Shown: piece by piece, positions 50,704 through 63,847 of the stretch | How positions within the stretch are numbered: the first letter of the stretch is position 1 | How the letters are laid out: every line of letters starts with the position of its first letter | Assembly (NCBI GenBank): GCA_029783825.1 | Contig: JAREIK010017923.1 | Span: 1-64,000, forward strand | Origin: Sapria himalayana | Lineage: Eukaryota > Streptophyta > Magnoliopsida > Malpighiales > Rafflesiaceae | Direction: 5' to 3' | Length of the DNA: 64,000 bases | Translations under genes and position numbers: made by a program | Notes under the pieces: model-generated | Database searches by the model: none | What the model saw: only the letters and a program-made list of their open reading frames with translations | What the model was told of the DNA's origin: nothing

Positions 50704-51006
50704 CTACACTCCATTTCCATTATAATAGCCCATCCAGCTTCTCTACACAGCTTCATAGTTTCAATGCATTCAATTTGTCATGATGTAATCTGGTTCACCT
50801 TGATAAGAAGGGTCAATGCCCTATCCAAGCAACCAAATCAAATTTAAAACAAAAAAAAACAAAAAAAACACAAACTTTCACAACTCAATGTTATGCCAAA
50901 CCTCTTACGAACTCATTGAAAAATCAACATCTTGCCTCTTGCTTGTATTTGATGTCGTAGAGCATCTGATCCGGCTCATAAAATTCAGATTCAGCAACAT
51001 CCACCC
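50704..51006 (-). pseudogene. Enolase-like gene fragments captured in element C
   Basis: On the minus strand, 50931-51006 reads RVDVAESEFYEPDQMLYDIK, resembling the MDVAASEFY...YDLNFK segment of plant enolase. Then 50704-50819 reads ALTLLIKVNQITS, stop, QIECIETMKLCREAGWAIIM, resembling the [30 protein letters not shown] segment, and ends at a GTAAG donor-like site. The pieces are in the right order and strand for enolase (2-phosphoglycerate to phosphoenolpyruvate). The catalytic Lys of the LLKVNQ motif is retained (LIKVNQ). The intervening enolase residues are missing or unrecognisable and a stop is present, so it is a dead fragment. Identity rests on two short blocks. Confidence 0.6.
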
Positions 51007-51254
51007 TCTATGGGTCACATATGGCATTGATGTAGTTGGAATCAAGGCTTAAACCTTGTGAGCAATGATTTCAAAAACACACTGTGGGAGTGTGATGGTT
51101 TTGATAACATATAGTGAGCATGCAAAGATTTGCATAGCACACAATGAATGGGTAATCGTGGTAGCTAGTGCATAGTGAATGCACTCCTTCTAGGGGTTTA
51201 CAGCTCTTTCCAACACACACCCCCCTAGAGTTTAGCTTTCCCCGTGGTTACTTT

Positions 51255-51480
51255 TGATACCATGTAAAACATTAAATCACACAACATAAAATAAATATAA
51301 TACACTTGCTGAATAACCTCATACAAACAATGCCCTTATATAACATGTTATTTTTATTAGGGCAACTCACAAGATTAATAATTTCTATTACACCCTCGAA
51401 GTGTACCTCTGTGTGCTAGGCATGCCTCAATGTGTAAGAAATGCTAATTCTTCCTCCAAAAAGCTATCAATAGAACAACG
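51255..51480 (-). mobile_element. Probable Ty1/copia LTR end with primer-binding site
   Basis: On the minus strand the sequence ends ...TTTAATGTTTTACA and is followed by TGGTATCA (51255-51262), the usual tRNA-Met primer-binding site of plant copia elements, reading TGGTATCAAAAGTAACC. Upstream it contains TATATAAGGGCATTG, a promoter-like box in the position expected within an LTR. The other LTR border and internal genes were not found, so it is at best a fragment. Confidence 0.4.
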
Positions 51481-51539
51481 TATCAATTGATAAAGTAGAG
51501 AATATGGCACCCAGCAAAACATAAGCATTATCACAAACA

Positions 51540-51700
51540 TCATGTTCATCAATAAGATAGTTATATATAGTATATATGTACATATAATATTATAGTGTAT
51601 ATGTACATATACTAAGTATATATGTACATATATACTATAGTATATATACATATACACTACAATATATATATGGATGTCTTATATAGATATAAAATAGCAG
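51540..51700. repeat. Palindromic TATATGTACATATACTAAGT repeat (short array)
   Basis: A few units of the same type as the longer array at 36990-37320 in element B. Confidence 0.7.
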
Positions 51701-51984
51701 GTATAGATATAGATATAGAATAGGAGGTAAAGTATTATCCCATTTATACTTCACAAAGAAGACACAAAACATCACTATCAACATTAATAAGAAATGCAAA
51801 TATTATTATAATTTTTTAAAATATATCTAAAAACTCTTAGTGGAAAACTTGGAAGACAAGCAACAAGCTAGGCTTGGAACATCAAAGTTCACACATTGCC
51901 TCCCCGCAACAAGAACTCTTCTACTCCCAAGGCATATAAAGGAGTAGCTCTGCCCCGCCACCGACTGCGGCACCATGCTCCCAT

Positions 51985-52360
51985 GTGGGTTTTTTATAAT
52001 GTTTCTTCCCCTCTATGTGTGCTTGCACCAATGATTTTGATTGCTTAGCTTCATTGTATTAGTCCATCAACCCTGCAGCTTCTGCTGCCATATGGTTCCT
52101 CACTTGGTTCGAAGTAAGGGCTGTCACTTCATTGTATGCGTCAACATAACTACAGAACAATTCAATATGCACTCCATAAAAACAATACGCATGCAAAGAA
52201 AATATGAGGAACAAAATGTCAAAAATTAGAAGTTTTGTCTTCCAAATATTAAAAAAAAGCATATGGCTATAAAATTTGCAAACTTCATATAGCAAGGCAT
52301 CTTGACTCACCTTCTCCCAGCTATTCTCATTCCTCTTCTTTTCATGCTCATCGACAGGGG
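51985..52360 (-). pseudogene. Unidentified captured gene fragment, two exon-like pieces
   Basis: On the minus strand, a piece ending DEHEKKRNENSWEK with a GTGAGT donor (about 52308-52360) is followed by an intron-like stretch and a CTGTAG acceptor. Then comes AYNEVTALTSNQVRNHMAAE and AAGLMD, a stop, YNEAKQSKSLVQAHIEGKKH and YKKPTWEHG (about 51985-52150). Splice signals and charged, non-repetitive composition suggest real exons of a host gene, broken by one stop. I do not recognise the protein. Confidence 0.5.
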
Positions 52361-53239
52361 ATACATCTATGTGCTAGTTGTGCAACATGCGAATTTGCAC
52401 ACACCACAACCCCATTGATAGCCATAGTTCCTCATGTTCAGCTCATTGTCATCCCTGACACTACGAACATGCAAGAGGGGGTGAACAAGCCGAACAAACA
52501 TATTTAATTGAATTTCATTAGCAATCATTATGGAAATTAATAATTCAATAGTTTAATTCCACTAATGACTAATAAAAAGTAGTCATAGATCTAAATAGTG
52601 ACAGTGCAGATCTGCACGAAATAAGAGTGTGAATTAAAAACCTATGTCTACATGTGACTAGAATTTTGGTGTTCATCTCACAACTTCAAAAGCTAACGTG
52701 CTATTCCTAGCACAAGAGGACAAGCCAAGCCTTTTTTATACCTATAATAGGCTAAAACTCTACCAAAAATATTTGGGTACACACAAACATATTCATAGAT
52801 ATATAAAAATAGTAATTATAGACATAAAAAACACGAATCTGAGTTGATAGTCATACAACTTCAACAAATATCTAAAAGATGTCCAGCAATGATGTTTAGA
52901 GAGAGTGTGTGTTCAAAAATAAAATGTTTAAGTAATATTAAAGATAATAGAAGCTTAGCCTTCTTTGATCCTGCGGAGATCGGTAAAGATAGGACTCATC
53001 CATATGAAGGACTGTGGCAATGTCTAAAGGCTTTGAATCAGAATTTTTTTATGCCTCTCACATCAAATTTCCTACAAAGATTCATGATTAGGTTAATCGG
53101 CAAAGCAAATAACAAAACCAGGATAAAGAAAAATGATACCTCCAAAAAAAATCTCATCTTGTTTAGCTACACATGGACAAAAATCAAAAATAATTCTGAT
53201 ATAAAATTGTCCTTATTATTAGTTGGTGCATTTGTGCTA
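52361..53239. other. Element C block homologous to 36126-36780 of element B
   Basis: From about 52575 to 53240 the reverse complement matches B downstream of TNPA. An open frame on the plus strand (52844-53254) is a by-product: its counterpart in B is not conserved as protein. Confidence 0.65.
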
Positions 53240-54166
53240 GCCTCTCCTACATAATTTGTAGTTGGATCTTGAAATGTTATATGTCGCACCAATACCACAA
53301 ACTGACTCCATATAGTACATCTACTATTGTATTAAATTCTTAATTTCTTTCATCTCATCATTCATTTCTTTAATTTCTTGCATTTCTTCCTTCAAATGTC
53401 TAGTCTGCTCAAATATATCTTATTTATTATCTACATTTCTTCCTTCAAATGAGATATATGCTCATCATTCTCTTTCATTTTGGTCTCCATAACTTCAAAA
53501 CTTTATTTATTTCTATTACTTGTTGTTCGACTACCTCATCCACTATTGTTGTGACAGATAAATTAGAAGCATGACTACTACAACAAAATTCCAGTCTCTT
53601 CAAGCTGATGACGTACACTCACTACTTCTTATGACCTTCTATGGTCTCCAAATAGATATTATCATAGTCAATTGTTTAAAGATCCATAGAACCCTCAACT
53701 TGTTGAGAAGCAACTGTCACACATTCCTCCATGAATTTTTATGATAAAATATAGAAAATACTAATCTAGATATACATAAAATAAATTTAATGTTTTGTAT
53801 TCTAAACAACTTTCAAAATTTACTATAGTATCATAAAATTTTATTAATATAATAGATTCTTACAGTAATCATCGGAGACTTTTTGTCAACAAACTGATAA
53901 TCCTTTTTCTTTACTTGCATCTTCTTGAAAATCTCATAAAAATTGGGATCACAACCCAATTCTCCAGCCTATAGTATGTATTTATTAAGTTAAAAAATAA
54001 CAAATGTTAAAAATTTTAACAAAATTAATAAAACCATGCATATATTTGATTTATTTAGACTATTAGGATAACCACTAAATATATAAATGATTTAAATTTT
54101 AAAATTGTACCAAATTTTGAGCATTCTCAATGCTTGACTTTGTCCCTCCTGTCTGGCAAGACATTA
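53240..54166 (-). pseudogene. TNPA-like gene fragments of element C
   Basis: Minus-strand pieces parallel element B. They are CQTGGTKSSIENAQNLVQF (about 54107-54166), GELGCDPNFYEIFKKMQVKK (about 53868-53975), and a last exon with TIDYDNIYLETIEGHKK and the coiled coil RHLKEEMQEIKEMNDEMKEI (about 53310-53735). Stops interrupt the last exon. N-terminal parts are missing because the left arm joins directly at about 54170. This protein class binds subterminal repeats and assists TNP2. Confidence 0.75.
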
Positions 54167-54181
54167 CTGTACCTAGTCTTA

Positions 54182-54225
54182 CTGATCTTTAGAGATAAAA
54201 ATATGTTTTGGGCTCTAAAGATCAG
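54182..54225. repeat. 13 bp perfect inverted repeat
   Basis: CTGATCTTTAGAG (54182-54194) pairs with CTCTAAAGATCAG (54213-54225). It sits at the junction between the left arm of element C and its TNPA remnant. A partial third copy (CTTTAGAGATAAA) follows at about 54242. Confidence 0.75.
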
Positions 54226-55230
54226 CTCAGATTGGGGGTACTTTAGAGATAAATTTAACTCGATTATATAATTTTTATAAATTTCAATAGTGGTGAATAT
54301 CTCTATATTTATCTTTAAATATCAAGTTATTTTCATTTAAATATTATGAAAAATTAGTAATTTTTTTATAATTTAATATTTTCAAATTATTTAGTAATTA
54401 TTTTTTTAAAAAAATTCCTTTAGGCATAAAACTATTTTTTATAGTTAAAATAATATTACATTTTACTAGTTTTTTCGTTAATTATTCTATTTTAATATAC
54501 AATGAATTATTTAATCTTTTTATTAGTAGACATTTTAATATATGTTCATTTATTTTTTAAAATATCTTTAAAATTTTTAAAAATTATAGAATTAATAATT
54601 TAATGTTTTTGTAATCTTTATTAATAGTTATTTTAGTCTTTATTAATATTAAATTTTTTGTATTTAGATATTTTTTAAATTATTTGTTTATAATAACCTA
54701 TTTTTATAAATATAAGAGTAGAATGTGTATTTCAAGGATCACTCACCAATAGACCATTGAATATGTACCTTTAATATACAAAATTAAAGAATATATTAAA
54801 ACAAATAACATATAAAAAATTAAATCATTAAATTGTGATAAAAATTATCCCCAGCCCAAATAGTTAGGGAAAAATCTCTAACTAAATGGATATATTTTGT
54901 TAAATTGCAATGAAATATAAAAAGTAAAAAAAAATTCAGATAGTTATTTAGTGATGGATTTTGTCTCGATCTAATTAGCTAGGGATATACCATCACTAAA
55001 TACATCGCTAAATTTCCTACTTTTTTTTGTAGAAATCTATGAAAATATTAGTAACAAAATATTTTCAATCGAACATTTCAATGACTAATCTATCACTAAT
55101 CTATTGCAAAATTTTAATTTAATGTAAAATTAAAAATTTTTTGTTATTCCCTATCGAATCCCTTGCTAATTAGGTTAGAATTTTAGCCCTAGAAAAATTT
55201 CCCTAGCTAAATTGATATTTTCTTGTAGTG
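54226..55230 (-). repeat. Left arm of element C
   Basis: An AT-rich arm is followed, towards 55230, by ATTAGCTAGGGATA, CCCTTGCTAATTAGG and TTTCCCTAGCTAAATTG motifs in reverse orientation. It is homologous to the left arms at 1322, 15021 and 20331, with no gene. Confidence 0.8.
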
Positions 55231-56055
55231 CATATAGCTATATAGATAGAGAGACAAATACATAGATAGATAGATAGATAGATAGAAAAATAGATAAATT
55301 GATTGAATGATTGATAGTTAGATAGATAGACATATAGATAGATAAATTAAATTGATAGATTGATAGACAAATTGATAGAAAGATTGATAGACAGATTAAT
55401 AGACAGATAGATAGTTGATTGATAGAAAGATAGATAGACTCATAGATAGACAGATAGAAATACAAATAGATAGAGAGATAGATAGATAGTTAGATAGATA
55501 GATAGACAAATTAAAAGATTGAAAGATAAAAAGATAGATAGACATATATATAGACAAATAAATAGTTAGATAGATAGATACGTCAATAGATCGATAGACA
55601 AATAGATAGATAGATAGACAAATAAATAAAAAGATAGATAGACAAATTGATAAAAAGATAGATAGACATATAGATAAACAGAGCGATAGGAAAATAGTTA
55701 GACAAATAGATAGATAAATATATAGTTAGAAAGATATATACATAGAAAGATTGATAGATAGACAAATTAATATACAGATAGATAGACTGGTAGATAAACT
55801 AATAGATAGAAAGATAGACAAATATATAGACAAATAGATAGATAGATAGATAGATAGACCGATCAATAAATAGATGGACAAATAAATAGACAAATAGACA
55901 GACAAATAGATATACAAATAGATTGACATATTGATTGAAAGATAGATATACTGATAGATAGAATGCCACATAGATAGAAAAATAGATAGATAGATAGATA
56001 GATACACAAATAGAATGATTGACCAATGGATAGACAAATAGATAGATAGATAGAT

Positions 56056-56143
<88 letters not shown>

Positions 56144-59100
56144 TGATAGATAGAGAAATAGAATGATATATAAATCAATAGATAGATTGTTAGATAGACA
56201 AATAGATAGAAAAATAGATATGTAGATATATAGTTAGATAGAAAGATAGATTGATAGATAGATAGAAACATAGATAGACAAATGATAGATAAATAAGTAG
56301 ATAAATAGATAGAGAGATAGATAGATAGATAGACAGATTGATAGACAGATAGATAAATAGATTCTTAAAAATATTGAAAAATAGAATGATAGATAGATTG
56401 ATAAATAAAATTATAAACAAATTGATAGACTGGTAGATAGACAGATATATCGACAGAAAGATAGACAGACAGATAGAAAGATAGATACAAAGATAGATAG
56501 ATAGAAAGATTAGATTGATAGAGATATATATATAGATAGACATATATACAGATAAATAGATAAATAGATAAAGAGAAAAAGATAGATAAATATATTAATA
56601 GATAGAAATAAAGAAAGATAGACTGATAGATAGATAGATAGACAAATAGATAAACAGATAGATAGATAGATAGATAGACATATTAATATATAGATAGGTA
56701 GACAGGTAGATTAATAGATAGATATGTAGATAGGTTGAAAGACAAATAGATAGATAGAATGATAGATAGATTAATAGATATATTGATACATAGATTAATA
56801 GATAGACTTACAGAAAAATTGTTATAAATATAGATAGATAGAAAGATAGATAAATAGATAAATAGGTATACAAATAGATAAATTGATAGATAGATAGATA
56901 TATAGATAGATAGACAAATAGATAGATAGATAGAAAGATATACAGATAGATAGACAAATAGATAGATAGATAGATAGATATACAAATAGAGAGACGAATA
57001 GATAGACATATAGATATATATAGATAGATAGATAAAGAAAAATTGATAGATAGATAGTTAGGCAAATATAAAGACATAATGATAGACAAATAGATCTTTA
57101 TATTGATAGATAGATAGATAGGTAGATAGATAGATAGACAGAGAAATTGAAAGATAGATAGATATAAAGATAGATAGATAGACAAATAGATAAATTTTTT
57201 TATAGAAAGATAGAGAAATAAATATACAGATTGACAGACAGATAAACAAATAGAAAGATAGATAAAGAGATATATAGATAGATAGATAGATAGATAGAAG
57301 TGATAGATAGATAGATATATTGATTGATTGATAGATAGATAAATAGATAGACAGATAGAATGATTGATTGATTTATTGATAGATAGATAGATATACAAAT
57401 TGATTGATAGATAGATAGATATATATAAAGAATAAAAGATTGATAGATAGAATGATAGATATATATACTGATAAATAGTTAGATAAATAAGGAAATTGAT
57501 AGATAAATAGATATATGAATTGAATGATTATTAATAGTTTAATAGATAGATTAATAGTGAGATTGATAGACAAATAGATAAGTAGACAAATAGATAAAAA
57601 GATAGATTGATTGATTGATCGATTAATTGGTAGACAGACAGATTGATTGATTGATTAATAAAAAGTTTGATAGATAGATTGATAAAAAGATTTATAAACT
57701 GATTGATAAAAAGATAGAATGAAAGATAGAATGAAAGATAGAATGAAAGATAGAATGAAAGATAGATAGTAAAAAGATAGACAGATAGAAAGACATAGAG
57801 ATTTTGATTGATAGATAGATAGATAGATAAATAGATAGAAAGATAGATAAATAGATAATTTGATAGTTAGATAGATTATTAGACAGAGAGATAAAGATAT
57901 ATATAGATAGATAGATAGACAGATAAAAAGATAGAAAAATAATTAGATGGATAGATAGATAGATAGATTGACAGTTAGATTGATATATTGATTGATTGAT
58001 TGATAAATAGATTGATAGATATAAAAATAAATAGGCAGTTAAATAGACAAATAGAAAGAAAAATAGATAGTTATATAGATAGATAGATATATATATATAT
58101 AGATTGATCGATAGATTGATAAAGAGATTGAAGGAAAAATAGATATGCAATTAGATTGTTAGATATATAGATCGAAAGATAGATAACTAGATAGATAGAT
58201 AGATAGAAAATTAGATATACAGGTAGCTAAATAGATAGATAAACATATAGATAAATAAATAGATAGACAGACAAACAGACAGACAGATAAATATATTTAT
58301 AAACAAATTGATAAATAGATAGATATATTGATAGATAGATAGATTAATGATAGATTGATTATAAGATTGATAGACATATTAATAGATAGATTAATATATA
58401 GATTTATAGATAGATTGAAAAATAAAAAGATAGAAAAATAGAAAGATAGATAAATAGATATATAGATAGAGTGTTGTAGCATTTTAGACAAATAGATAAA
58501 GATATATATATATATATATATATAGAAGGATAAATAGATAGATAGAAAGATAGATAGTGAGAAATTTAGATAGATAAATAGACACATAGATACAAAGACA
58601 GATAAATAGATAGATTAATAGACTGATAGATAGGTATATAGATAAACATATATATAGATAATAAGATAGACAGATATAAAGACAAATAGATTGACAGAAA
58701 GATAAATAGATATATAAATAAATAGAAAGATAGATAGTTAGATAGAAAGATATGTAGATAGATAGATAGACACATAGATACATAAATAGATAAACAAATA
58801 GAGATGATATATAGATAGAAAGATACATAGATACATAGATACATAGATAGATTAATAGACAAATTTTATAGATAAATAGTTAGAAAAGTAGATAGATAGA
58901 TAGATAAAAAGATAGATAGATAGACGTACATATATATATATATATATATATAGACAGATAGAATGACACATAGATAGATAGATAGATTAATACAAAGATT
59001 TATAGACAAATTGCTAGACAAATTGATAGACAGATTGATAAAAATATTTATAAACAGATTGATAGAAAGATAGAATGAAAGATAGATAGAAAAAAAGATA

Positions 59101-59390
59101 GACAGATATAAAGACATATTGATATTTAGATAGATAGATAGATAGATAGATAAATAGATAATTGGTAGTTAGATAGATTATTAGACATGGAGATAAAGAT
59201 ATATATAGATAGATATATAGACAGATAAAAATATTGATAGATAAATAATTAGATAGATAGATTGATTGATTGACAGTTAGATTGATTTATTGATTTACTG
59301 ATTGATAAATAGATTGATAGATATAAAAATACATAGGCAGTTAAATATACAAATAGAAATAAAAATAAATAGTTATATAGATATATTGAT

Positions 59391-59455
<65 letters not shown>

Positions 59456-60682
59456 AGACAGATTGATAATGAGATTGAAGGAAAGATAGATATACTATTA
59501 GATTATTAGATATATAGATCAAAATATAGATAGCTAGATAGATAGACAATTAGATATATAAGTAGATAAATAGATAGATAGACGTATAGATAAACAAATA
59601 GATAGATAGACAGACAGACAAATAGATATATTTATAAACAGATTGATAAATAGATAGATATATAGATAGATAGATTGATAAAAAGATTGATAGACATATT
59701 AATAGATAGATTAATATATAGATTTATAGATAGATTGAAAAATAAAAAAGATAGAAAAATAGAAAGATAGATAAATAGATATATAGATAGAGTGTTATAC
59801 ACATTTTTAGACAAATAGATAAAGATATATATAGATATATTGATAGAATGATAAATAGATAGATAGAAAGATAGATAGAGAGACATTTAGATAGATAAAT
59901 AGACAGATAGATACAAAGATAGATAAATAGATAGATTAAAAGACTAATATATAGGTAGGTAGATAAACATATATATAGATAATAAGATAGACAGATATAA
60001 AGACAAATAAATTGATAGAAAGATAATAGATACATAGATAAATAGACAGATAGATAGTTAGATAGAAAGATATGTAGATAGATAGATAGACACATAGATA
60101 GATAAATAGATAAATAAATAGAGATGATATATAGATAGAAAGATAAATAGATACATAGATAGATTGATAGACAAATTTATAGATAAATAGTTAGAAAGGT
60201 AGATAGATAGATAGATAAATAAAGAGATAGATAGATAAAAAGATAGATAGATAGATAGACGTACATATATATAAATATATAGACAGATAGAATGCCACAT
60301 AGATAGATAGATTAATACAAAGATTTATAGATAGATTGCCAGACAAATTGATAGACATATTGATAAACAGATAGATAGACATATTGATAGACAAATAGGT
60401 AGATAATTAGATAGTGAGATAGATTGACACAAAAATAGATAGATAAATAGATAGACAAATAAATATACAGATAGATAGAAAGAGAGAGAGAGAGAAATAC
60501 ATAGATAAATATACAGATAGATATACAAAAATATAGAGTGATAGATATATTAATAGATAGATAAAAAGATTAACAAATAGAAATATAGAATGATATATAA
60601 ATAGAAAGATAGATAGATATAAAATAGATAGATAGAAATTAGATAGACAAGTGATTACATAGAAAGATAGATAAACAAATTG

Positions 60683-60731
<49 letters not shown>

Positions 60732-62004
60732 TAGATGATTGAATGATATAAAGATTTATAAATAAATTGATAAATAGATTAATTGATACTTTGATAGACA
60801 TGTAGATAGACAAATTGATAGACAGATAATTAGATAGATATATAGATAAATAGAGATATAGATAGATAGGCAGATTGATAGATAGATTGATAGACATATA
60901 GAAAGATAGATTGATTGATTGATTGATTGAAAGAATTATAAACAGATAGATTTATTGATTGATAGACTAATTTATAGAAAGATTAATAGAATTATTTATT
61001 GACCGATAGATAGACAAAATGATAAACAGAAAGTTAGTTAGACATATATCAACTAATAGATACATAGATAGATAGATAGTTTGAAATATTATTAGATAGA
61101 TTGATAAAGATATATATAAATTGATAGATAGATAGATAAATAGATATATAGATTGATTGATTTATATAGAAATATGTAGAAATATAGATAGATATACAAA
61201 AAATAAACAAATAAATAAATAGATAGATAGACTGATAGATAGCCAAATAGATAGATAGATAGCCAAATAGATAGATAGATAGATAGATAAAGATATATAT
61301 AGAAAGTTAGATTGGTAGATAGATAATGTGATATATTTATAGATAGATAGATAGCTAGATATACAAATAAATACACAGATAGATAGATAGATTGCCAAAT
61401 ACATAGACAGATAGAGCGATAATAGATAGACATATAGATAAATAAATAAATAGAAAGAGTGATAAATAGATAGATAGAGAGATAGACACGTAGAAAGACA
61501 GACAGATAGATCGACAGATATGTAGATAGATAGATATATAGATAGACAAATATATAGATAGAATGATAGATAGATTAATAGGCAGATTGATAAACAAATT
61601 GATAGATTGATTGATAGAGAAATTGATAGAATGATAGATAGACATATAGACAGTCAGATAAATCAATAAAAAGATAGATTGAAAGATAGATGGACAAATA
61701 GATATATAGATAGATAGATATATAGATAGATAGATAGATAGATAGACATATAGATATATATAGATAGATAGAGAAAATGATAGTAAAATAGTTTGATAGA
61801 TATATAGAAAGATAGATATAAGAAAAATAGAATGATAGATAGATACATCGACATATTAATAGATAGATATATAGATAGATAGGCAGGCAGACAGATATAT
61901 AGATAGATAGATAGATAGACTGATAGATAGACTGATAAATAGACAGACAGACAGATAGATAGATAGATAAATAGACAAATAGATAGATAGACAGACAGAC
62001 AGAC

Positions 62005-62035
<31 letters not shown>

Positions 62036-63847
62036 CAAACAGACACATAGATAGATAAATAGATTGATAGACAGACATACAGACAGACAGATAGATAGAT
62101 AGACATATATATATATATATATAGAAAGATAGATATACTGAAAGATAGATTGATAGATAGATAGATAGGTAGGTAGGCACATACATATATAGTTAGATAG
62201 ATATATATATAGATAGATAGAAGATAAATAGACAAAAAGATATACATATAGATAGATAGATAGATAGATAGACTAATAGATAAATAGATAGATAGAGAGA
62301 TTAATAGATAGATAGGTAAATTGATAGACAAGTAGATAGATAATTAGATTGAAAGATAGATAGACAGATTGATAGATAATTAGAATAAAAGAAAGATAGA
62401 TAGATAAAATGATATTAGATTGATATTTATATAGATAGATAGATAGATAGCTAGCTAGATAGACAGTTTGATAGAAAGATCGATAGTCTTATTGATAGAT
62501 AGATAAGTCGACAGATAGATAGATAGATAGATTTATAGACAAATAGATAGATAGATTTATTGACATATAGATAGACAAAAAGATAGGCAGATAGAAAGAA
62601 AGATACATATATAGATAGATAGATAAATTATTAGACAAGTAAATAGACAGATAGATAAATTGAGAGATAGACAAATAGATAGACAAATAGATATATAGAA
62701 TGATAGATAGATATATAGATATATAGATAGATAGATAGATACCCAGATAAATAGACAGATAAATAGACAAATAATTAAATAGAATATAGATAAAAAGATA
62801 GACATATATATAGACATATAGATAGACAAATAATTAGACAAATAGATAGACAGATTGATATACAGATAGTTAGACAAACAGATATATAGATAAACAATTA
62901 TATAAACAAATCGATAGACAAATAGATAGATATATAGATAGATATGTAGACATATAGATAGACATATATATACATATAATGATAGATAGATTGGTATATC
63001 GGCAAATAGACATACAAATAAAAAGTCGTATAGATAGATAGATATATAGACAAAATGATAGATATATAAAAAGATTGATTTATATACACATTGATAGATA
63101 TATTGATAGACCAATTGAAAAATAGATTCATAGATAGATTGATAGGCATATTTATAGAGAGATTGATAGATAGATGGATAGGTATATTGATATACAAATA
63201 GATAGATAGATAGATAGATACATAGAGAGATAGATAGACAAATAGATAGAAAGATACATCACAAAATAGATAGATAGAAAGATAAATAGAAAGATTGATA
63301 ATGCGATAAATAGACATTCAGATAGACAAGTAAATAAATAGATAGATAGATAATATATAGATAGATAAATAGACAAAAAGATTGAAAGATTGATAAACAT
63401 ATAAATAGATAGCTGGAAAGATAGATAGATAGACACACATATAGATAGATAGATATCTAGACCACATATTGATAAATAGATAGATATTTAGAGAGATAGA
63501 TAGATAGAGACAAAGATAGATAGATTGATTGATTGATATACATATAAACAGATAGCCAGATAGATAGATAGTTATGTAGATAAATAGATAGAATGATAGA
63601 GAATAAATAGAAAGAAAGATAAATGGATAGTTGATAGATAGATATATTGATAGATATAAAGAATGATAAACATATTTATAGATAGATAGATAAAGAAATA
63701 CATAGACATATAGATAAATAAATAGATAGATAGACATATAGATAGATAGATTAATAAGTAGACAGATATATTAACAAATATATATACAGATAGATAGAAA
63801 AATAATTAGATAGAGAGACTAACAGAAAGATAGATAGATAGATAGAT
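55231..63847. repeat. Degenerate GATA array (GATA on + strand), 8.6 kb
   Basis: GATA units with the usual variants run from the end of element C to the start of a hAT element. TA runs occur at about 56058-56139, 59393-59452 and 60687-60727. A 1.3 kb internal duplication is listed separately. Minus-strand [12 protein letters not shown] frames up to 222 codons are artefacts. Confidence 0.95.
57686..60330. repeat. Higher-order tandem duplication (~1.32 kb unit) within GATA array
   Basis: Three distinctive landmarks recur in the same order. AGATTATTAGACA with GGAGATAAAGATATATA-like sequence lies near 57869 and 59176. GTGTTGTAGCATTTTTAGACA-like sequence lies near 58470 and 59792. GACGTACATATATAT with AGAATGMCACATAGAT lies near 58923 and 60259. 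Offsets are 1305-1336 bases. The array has therefore been duplicated in large blocks as well as by unit slippage. Confidence 0.8.

Larger units (their letters stand above)
43208..55230 (-). mobile_element. CACTA element C, ~12 kb, reverse orientation, with nested insertions
   Basis: Ends are CACTAAAAGAAAAATC at 43208 and TTTTCTTGTAGTG ending at 55230. The flanking triplets are GAT and CAT, an imperfect 3 bp duplication. TNPA-like remnants and captured genes run on the minus strand, so the left arm is at the high-coordinate end. Without the hAT, Mutator-like and possible LTR insertions, the element would be about 6-7 kb. No TNP2 is present; the left arm jumps near 54170 straight to TNPA exons. 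Confidence 0.8.

Noticed and set aside
52844..53254. 136-codon plus-strand frame in element C
   Set aside because: The homologous block in element B does not keep this frame as protein, and the region is antisense to the TNPA 3' end and its downstream sequence.
1..63847. CRISPR array or bacterial origin because of regularly spaced repeats
   Set aside because: Repeats are tetranucleotide units without constant spacers, and all gene relics are plant or eukaryotic.
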